The notes under the pieces: generated by a model
Seen by the model: only the letters and a program-made list of their open reading frames with translations
Databases searched by the model: none
What the model was told of the DNA's origin: nothing
In this document: piece by piece, positions 54,462 to 56,896 of the stretch
How positions within the stretch are numbered: position 1 is the first letter of the stretch
Layout: each line of letters starts with the position of its first letter
Assembly: GCA_964406445.1 (NCBI GenBank)
Contig: CAYORU010000023.1
Coordinates: 1 to 56,896 of the forward strand
Length of the DNA: 56,896 nucleotides
Source: SG8-30 sp964406445
GTDB lineage: Bacteria > Pseudomonadota > Gammaproteobacteria > Steroidobacterales > Steroidobacteraceae
Direction of reading: 5' to 3'
Translations under genes and position numbers: made by a program

Positions 54462-56846
54462 ATGCGCACCTTCCGAAACAGGCTTCTCATCCTGATCATC
54501 GGCCTGGTGGTCTGCGCGCAGACTGTGACGCTCGTCGCATCGCTCGCGCGCACGGAAACGCTGGTGCGGGAGCGCGCGTCCGAGCAGCTCGCGGCCGGCG
54601 CCGTCGTCGCTCGTGAGCTGATCGGCTTCCGCGCCCAGCAGCTCGCCAACGCGGTGACGGTGCTGTCGGCCGACTTCGGCTTGCGGGAGGCGGTCGCTTC
54701 GGGCGACGCGCCGACGATCGCCTCGGCGATCGGCAACCATGGCGGACGGGTCGGGGCCCAGTTGATGATCGCGCTCGATACCGACGGCCGGCCGATCTCG
54801 TCGAATGCGCGTGGTCAGCAGCTCGCCGCCGGCGCCGGTGCCGCCCTGATCCGCGAGTCTGGCGGCGGCGCCGCCGAGCCGCATTTCCTGTCGCTCGGCG
54901 ACCGGGTCTACCAGGTGTTCGTCGCGCCGGTACAGGCGCCTGACCTGATCGGCTGGGTCGCGATGGGATTCGTCATCGACGACCGGTTCGCCGCGCAGAT
55001 CCGCTCGCTGGTCGACGTCGACGTCACGCTGCTCGCGGAGTCGACGGGCGGCGCAAGGATCGTCGCCTCGACGCTGCGCGGCGGCGGCCGCGCGGCTCTC
55101 GCCGACGTCACCGGGTCCCTGCTCCTCGACGACGCGCCGCGCGAACTGGGCTTGGGCGACGAGGCATGGCTGGTCAGCGCGTTGCGCCTCTCCGACGGGG
55201 ACCTGCCACTGCACGTCGTCCTGCACTCGCCCATGCGAAGCGTCGAGGCCCCGTACTACGAGCTCGGCCGGACCCTGCTGGCGATCGCCACGCTGACCCT
55301 GCTCGCGGCCATCGCGATATCCTGGGTGCTCGGGCGCAGCGCGGTGCGCCCGATCGACCGGCTGGTCCAGGGCGCGCGGCGGATCGAGCGCGGCGACTAC
55401 TCGTCGAGCGTCGCCGCCAGCGGCGGCGAGGAGCTCGAGCGGCTCGCCAGGACGTTCAATGCTATGCAATCGGGCATCGCCGAGCGCGAATCACGCATCC
55501 TGCGCTTCGCGACCCACGATGCGGTGACGGGGCTTCCCAACAGGCGCGCGGCGGAGGAGTGGCTCGGCCAGGCCCTTGCGTCGGGCAGCGAGGCCCGCGC
55601 CGCGCTGATCGTGGTCCGTTTCGTCAATCACCCGGAGCTCTCGATCTCGCTGGGCTCGGAGGTCGCCGACGAGGCGATCCGCGAGCTCGGTCGGCGCCTG
55701 CAGGCGGTCGCCGGCGGGCAGGCGCTCGTGGCGCGCATCGATGGCCCGCACCTGCTTCTCGCGCAGGTCGGCCTCGGGCGCGCGCGCGCGGAAGCGGCGG
55801 CGAGCGAGTGCGTCGGCCGCCTGTCGGCGACGCTCCGCATCGCCGACGTCGCCGTGCAGCCGGCGCTGGTCTGCGGCGTATCGCTCGCACCCGAGCACGG
55901 CTCGGACCCCGCCGAGCTGCTGCGACGCGCAGAGTCGGCGCTCGTGGCGGCCGGCGCGGCGACGCAATGCGTCGCCGTCTTCGATCCTGCCTCGGACGAG
56001 GCCCAGCGACGTCGCCTGCAGATCGGCGCGGAGCTGCCGGAGGCCATCGAGTCCGGACGGCTGTCGATCGTGTATCAGCCGAAGGTGTCGTTCGCGTCGC
56101 GGCGCGTGCAAAGCGCCGAGGCGCTCGCGCGCTGGACGCACGGCACGCTCGGCTCCATCTCGCCGCTCGAGTTCGTCACCGTCGCCGAGCAGACCGGGGC
56201 ATCGCGTCTGCTGTCGCGCTGGGTGCTGCGCAGCGCCTTGCGCCAGGTGGCCGCCTGGGATGCCGAGGGCCTGTCGATGGAGATCGCCGTGAACCTGTCG
56301 GCCACCGACATCGTCGACCCGACCCTTCCCGACTACGTGATCGGCGAGCTGCGCACCCACGGCGTCCCCGGCCTGAGGCTGGTGCTCGAGATCACCGAAA
56401 GCGCGTTCATGCGCGATGCCGAGGTCGCGATTCGCCACATGGAGCTGTTGCGGGTGGCCGGCGTGCGCTTCTCGATCGACGACTTCGGCACCGGCTTTTC
56501 CTCGCTTTCCCAACTGCGCCGACTGCCGGTGGACGAGATCAAGGTCGATCGATCCTTCCTCGTCGACGAGGCGGGTGACGAAGACCGTGCGACGATCGTC
56601 CGCTCGATCGTCGAACTCGGCCACACGATGGGAATGAAGGTGGTCGCCGAAGGCGTGGAAACCGAGACGCAGTGGCGCTGGCTGTCGGGACTCGGCTGCG
56701 ATCTCGCGCAGGGCTACCTGATCAGCCGGCCGATCGGCGCGCGGGAGTTCGCGAAGTTCGTGGTGGCCACCCACGCCAGCCTCGGCTGCGACCCGCCCGA
56801 GACGCGGCCGGTCCAGCTGCTCGAGAGGCGCGAGCGGCGCGGCTAG
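54462..56846 (+). CDS. Membrane sensor with HAMP, degenerate GGDEF and EAL domains
   Basis: 794 residues. Span 1 (7-28), periplasmic Cache-like sensor (30-268), span 2 (271-291) and HAMP (292-345). The GGDEF domain (346-515) has RIDGPH where RxGGDEF belongs, so it should not make c-di-GMP. The EAL domain (520-765) keeps EAL (553-555), Asn611, Glu643, Asp673-Asp674, Lys694 and Glu730, so c-di-GMP phosphodiesterase activity is expected. Divergent from the cupredoxin and barrel genes, which suggests linked function. Only 50 bases of unremarkable sequence follow. Confidence 0.92.
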   Translation: MRTFRNRLLILIIGLVVCAQTVTLVASLARTETLVRERASEQLAAGAVVARELIGFRAQQLANAVTVLSADFGLREAVASGDAPTIASAIGNHGGRVGAQLMIALDTDGRPISSNARGQQLAAGAGAALIRESGGGAAEPHFLSLGDRVYQVFVAPVQAPDLIGWVAMGFVIDDRFAAQIRSLVDVDVTLLAESTGGARIVASTLRGGGRAALADVTGSLLLDDAPRELGLGDEAWLVSALRLSDGDLPLHVVLHSPMRSVEAPYYELGRTLLAIATLTLLAAIAISWVLGRSAVRPIDRLVQGARRIERGDYSSSVAASGGEELERLARTFNAMQSGIAERESRILRFATHDAVTGLPNRRAAEEWLGQALASGSEARAALIVVRFVNHPELSISLGSEVADEAIRELGRRLQAVAGGQALVARIDGPHLLLAQVGLGRARAEAAASECVGRLSATLRIADVAVQPALVCGVSLAPEHGSDPAELLRRAESALVAAGAATQCVAVFDPASDEAQRRRLQIGAELPEAIESGRLSIVYQPKVSFASRRVQSAEALARWTHGTLGSISPLEFVTVAEQTGASRLLSRWVLRSALRQVAAWDAEGLSMEIAVNLSATDIVDPTLPDYVIGELRTHGVPGLRLVLEITESAFMRDAEVAIRHMELLRVAGVRFSIDDFGTGFSSLSQLRRLPVDEIKVDRSFLVDEAGDEDRATIVRSIVELGHTMGMKVVAEGVETETQWRWLSGLGCDLAQGYLISRPIGAREFAKFVVATHASLGCDPPETRPVQLLERRERRG

Positions 56847-56896
56847 GCCGGCTCCGCGGCCCCATCGCCCGGGAGAATCAGCGGGTTTCCGGCCTG

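Overview
The window is a piece of a GC-rich proteobacterial chromosome. Gene order points to Gammaproteobacteria: pilMNOPQ-aroK-aroB, yicC / rph-rdgB / hemW, gmk-rpoZ-spoT-ridA-recG-ubiC-ubiA, and comF / bioBFCD. No rRNA, tRNA, CRISPR array or insertion sequence was seen, and no family assignment below class is attempted. Coding density is very high. Many genes overlap by 1-26 bases (ATGA and GTGA junctions), and several convergent pairs share their last bases.

Layout. (1) 0.1-10.0 kb, minus strand: pilMNOPQ (type IV pilus inner-membrane alignment complex and secretin) ends in a clear intrinsic terminator. It is followed by aroK-aroB-dgt, a secreted trypsin-like protease with an unassigned N-terminal domain, and a secreted unknown protein. 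(2) 10.4-18.3 kb: mrcA (PBP1A), a small nucleotidyltransferase-like protein, an AidB-type acyl-CoA dehydrogenase, gltA on the minus strand, hemW, an AT-rich 366-base gap with two perfect inverted DnaA boxes, and rpmE. (3) 18.5-25.9 kb: an M48 lipoprotein protease, rdgB-rph-PP2C phosphatase (minus), yicC, a DM13 / DUF4399 secreted pair, an O-methyltransferase and a rhomboid protease. (4) 26-36.4 kb: gmk, rpoZ, spoT, ridA, recG, ubiC, ubiA, a thioredoxin-fold protein, a soluble lytic transglycosylase, and comF on the minus strand. (5) 36.5-40.4 kb: biotin operon bioBFCD behind a good sigma-70-type promoter. (6) 41.2-52.5 kb: a 13-gene uptake [NiFe]-hydrogenase locus, hyaABCD(hupSLCD)-hupFGHIJK-hypABF. 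Its small subunit has the six-cysteine proximal-cluster signature of oxygen-tolerant membrane-bound hydrogenases. (7) 52.5-56.8 kb: a periplasmic cupredoxin and an outer-membrane-barrel-like protein (minus), divergent from a membrane sensor with degenerate GGDEF and intact EAL domains.

How the genes work together. The hydrogenase genes encode the structural subunits, cytochrome b, C-terminal protease, oxygen-protective accessory proteins and nickel insertion genes, but hypC, hypD and hypE are not in the window. H2 oxidation would feed electrons to the quinone pool. Ubiquinone synthesis is partly encoded here by ubiC and ubiA.

Most unusual items: a heptamer-repeat hairpin element in two copies, one supplying the last codons of spoT and one splitting hyaC from hyaD inside the hydrogenase operon; the inverted DnaA-box pair before rpmE; -10-like boxes directly against the start codons of mrcA and hemW, suggesting leaderless mRNAs; and the cupredoxin / barrel / EAL module.
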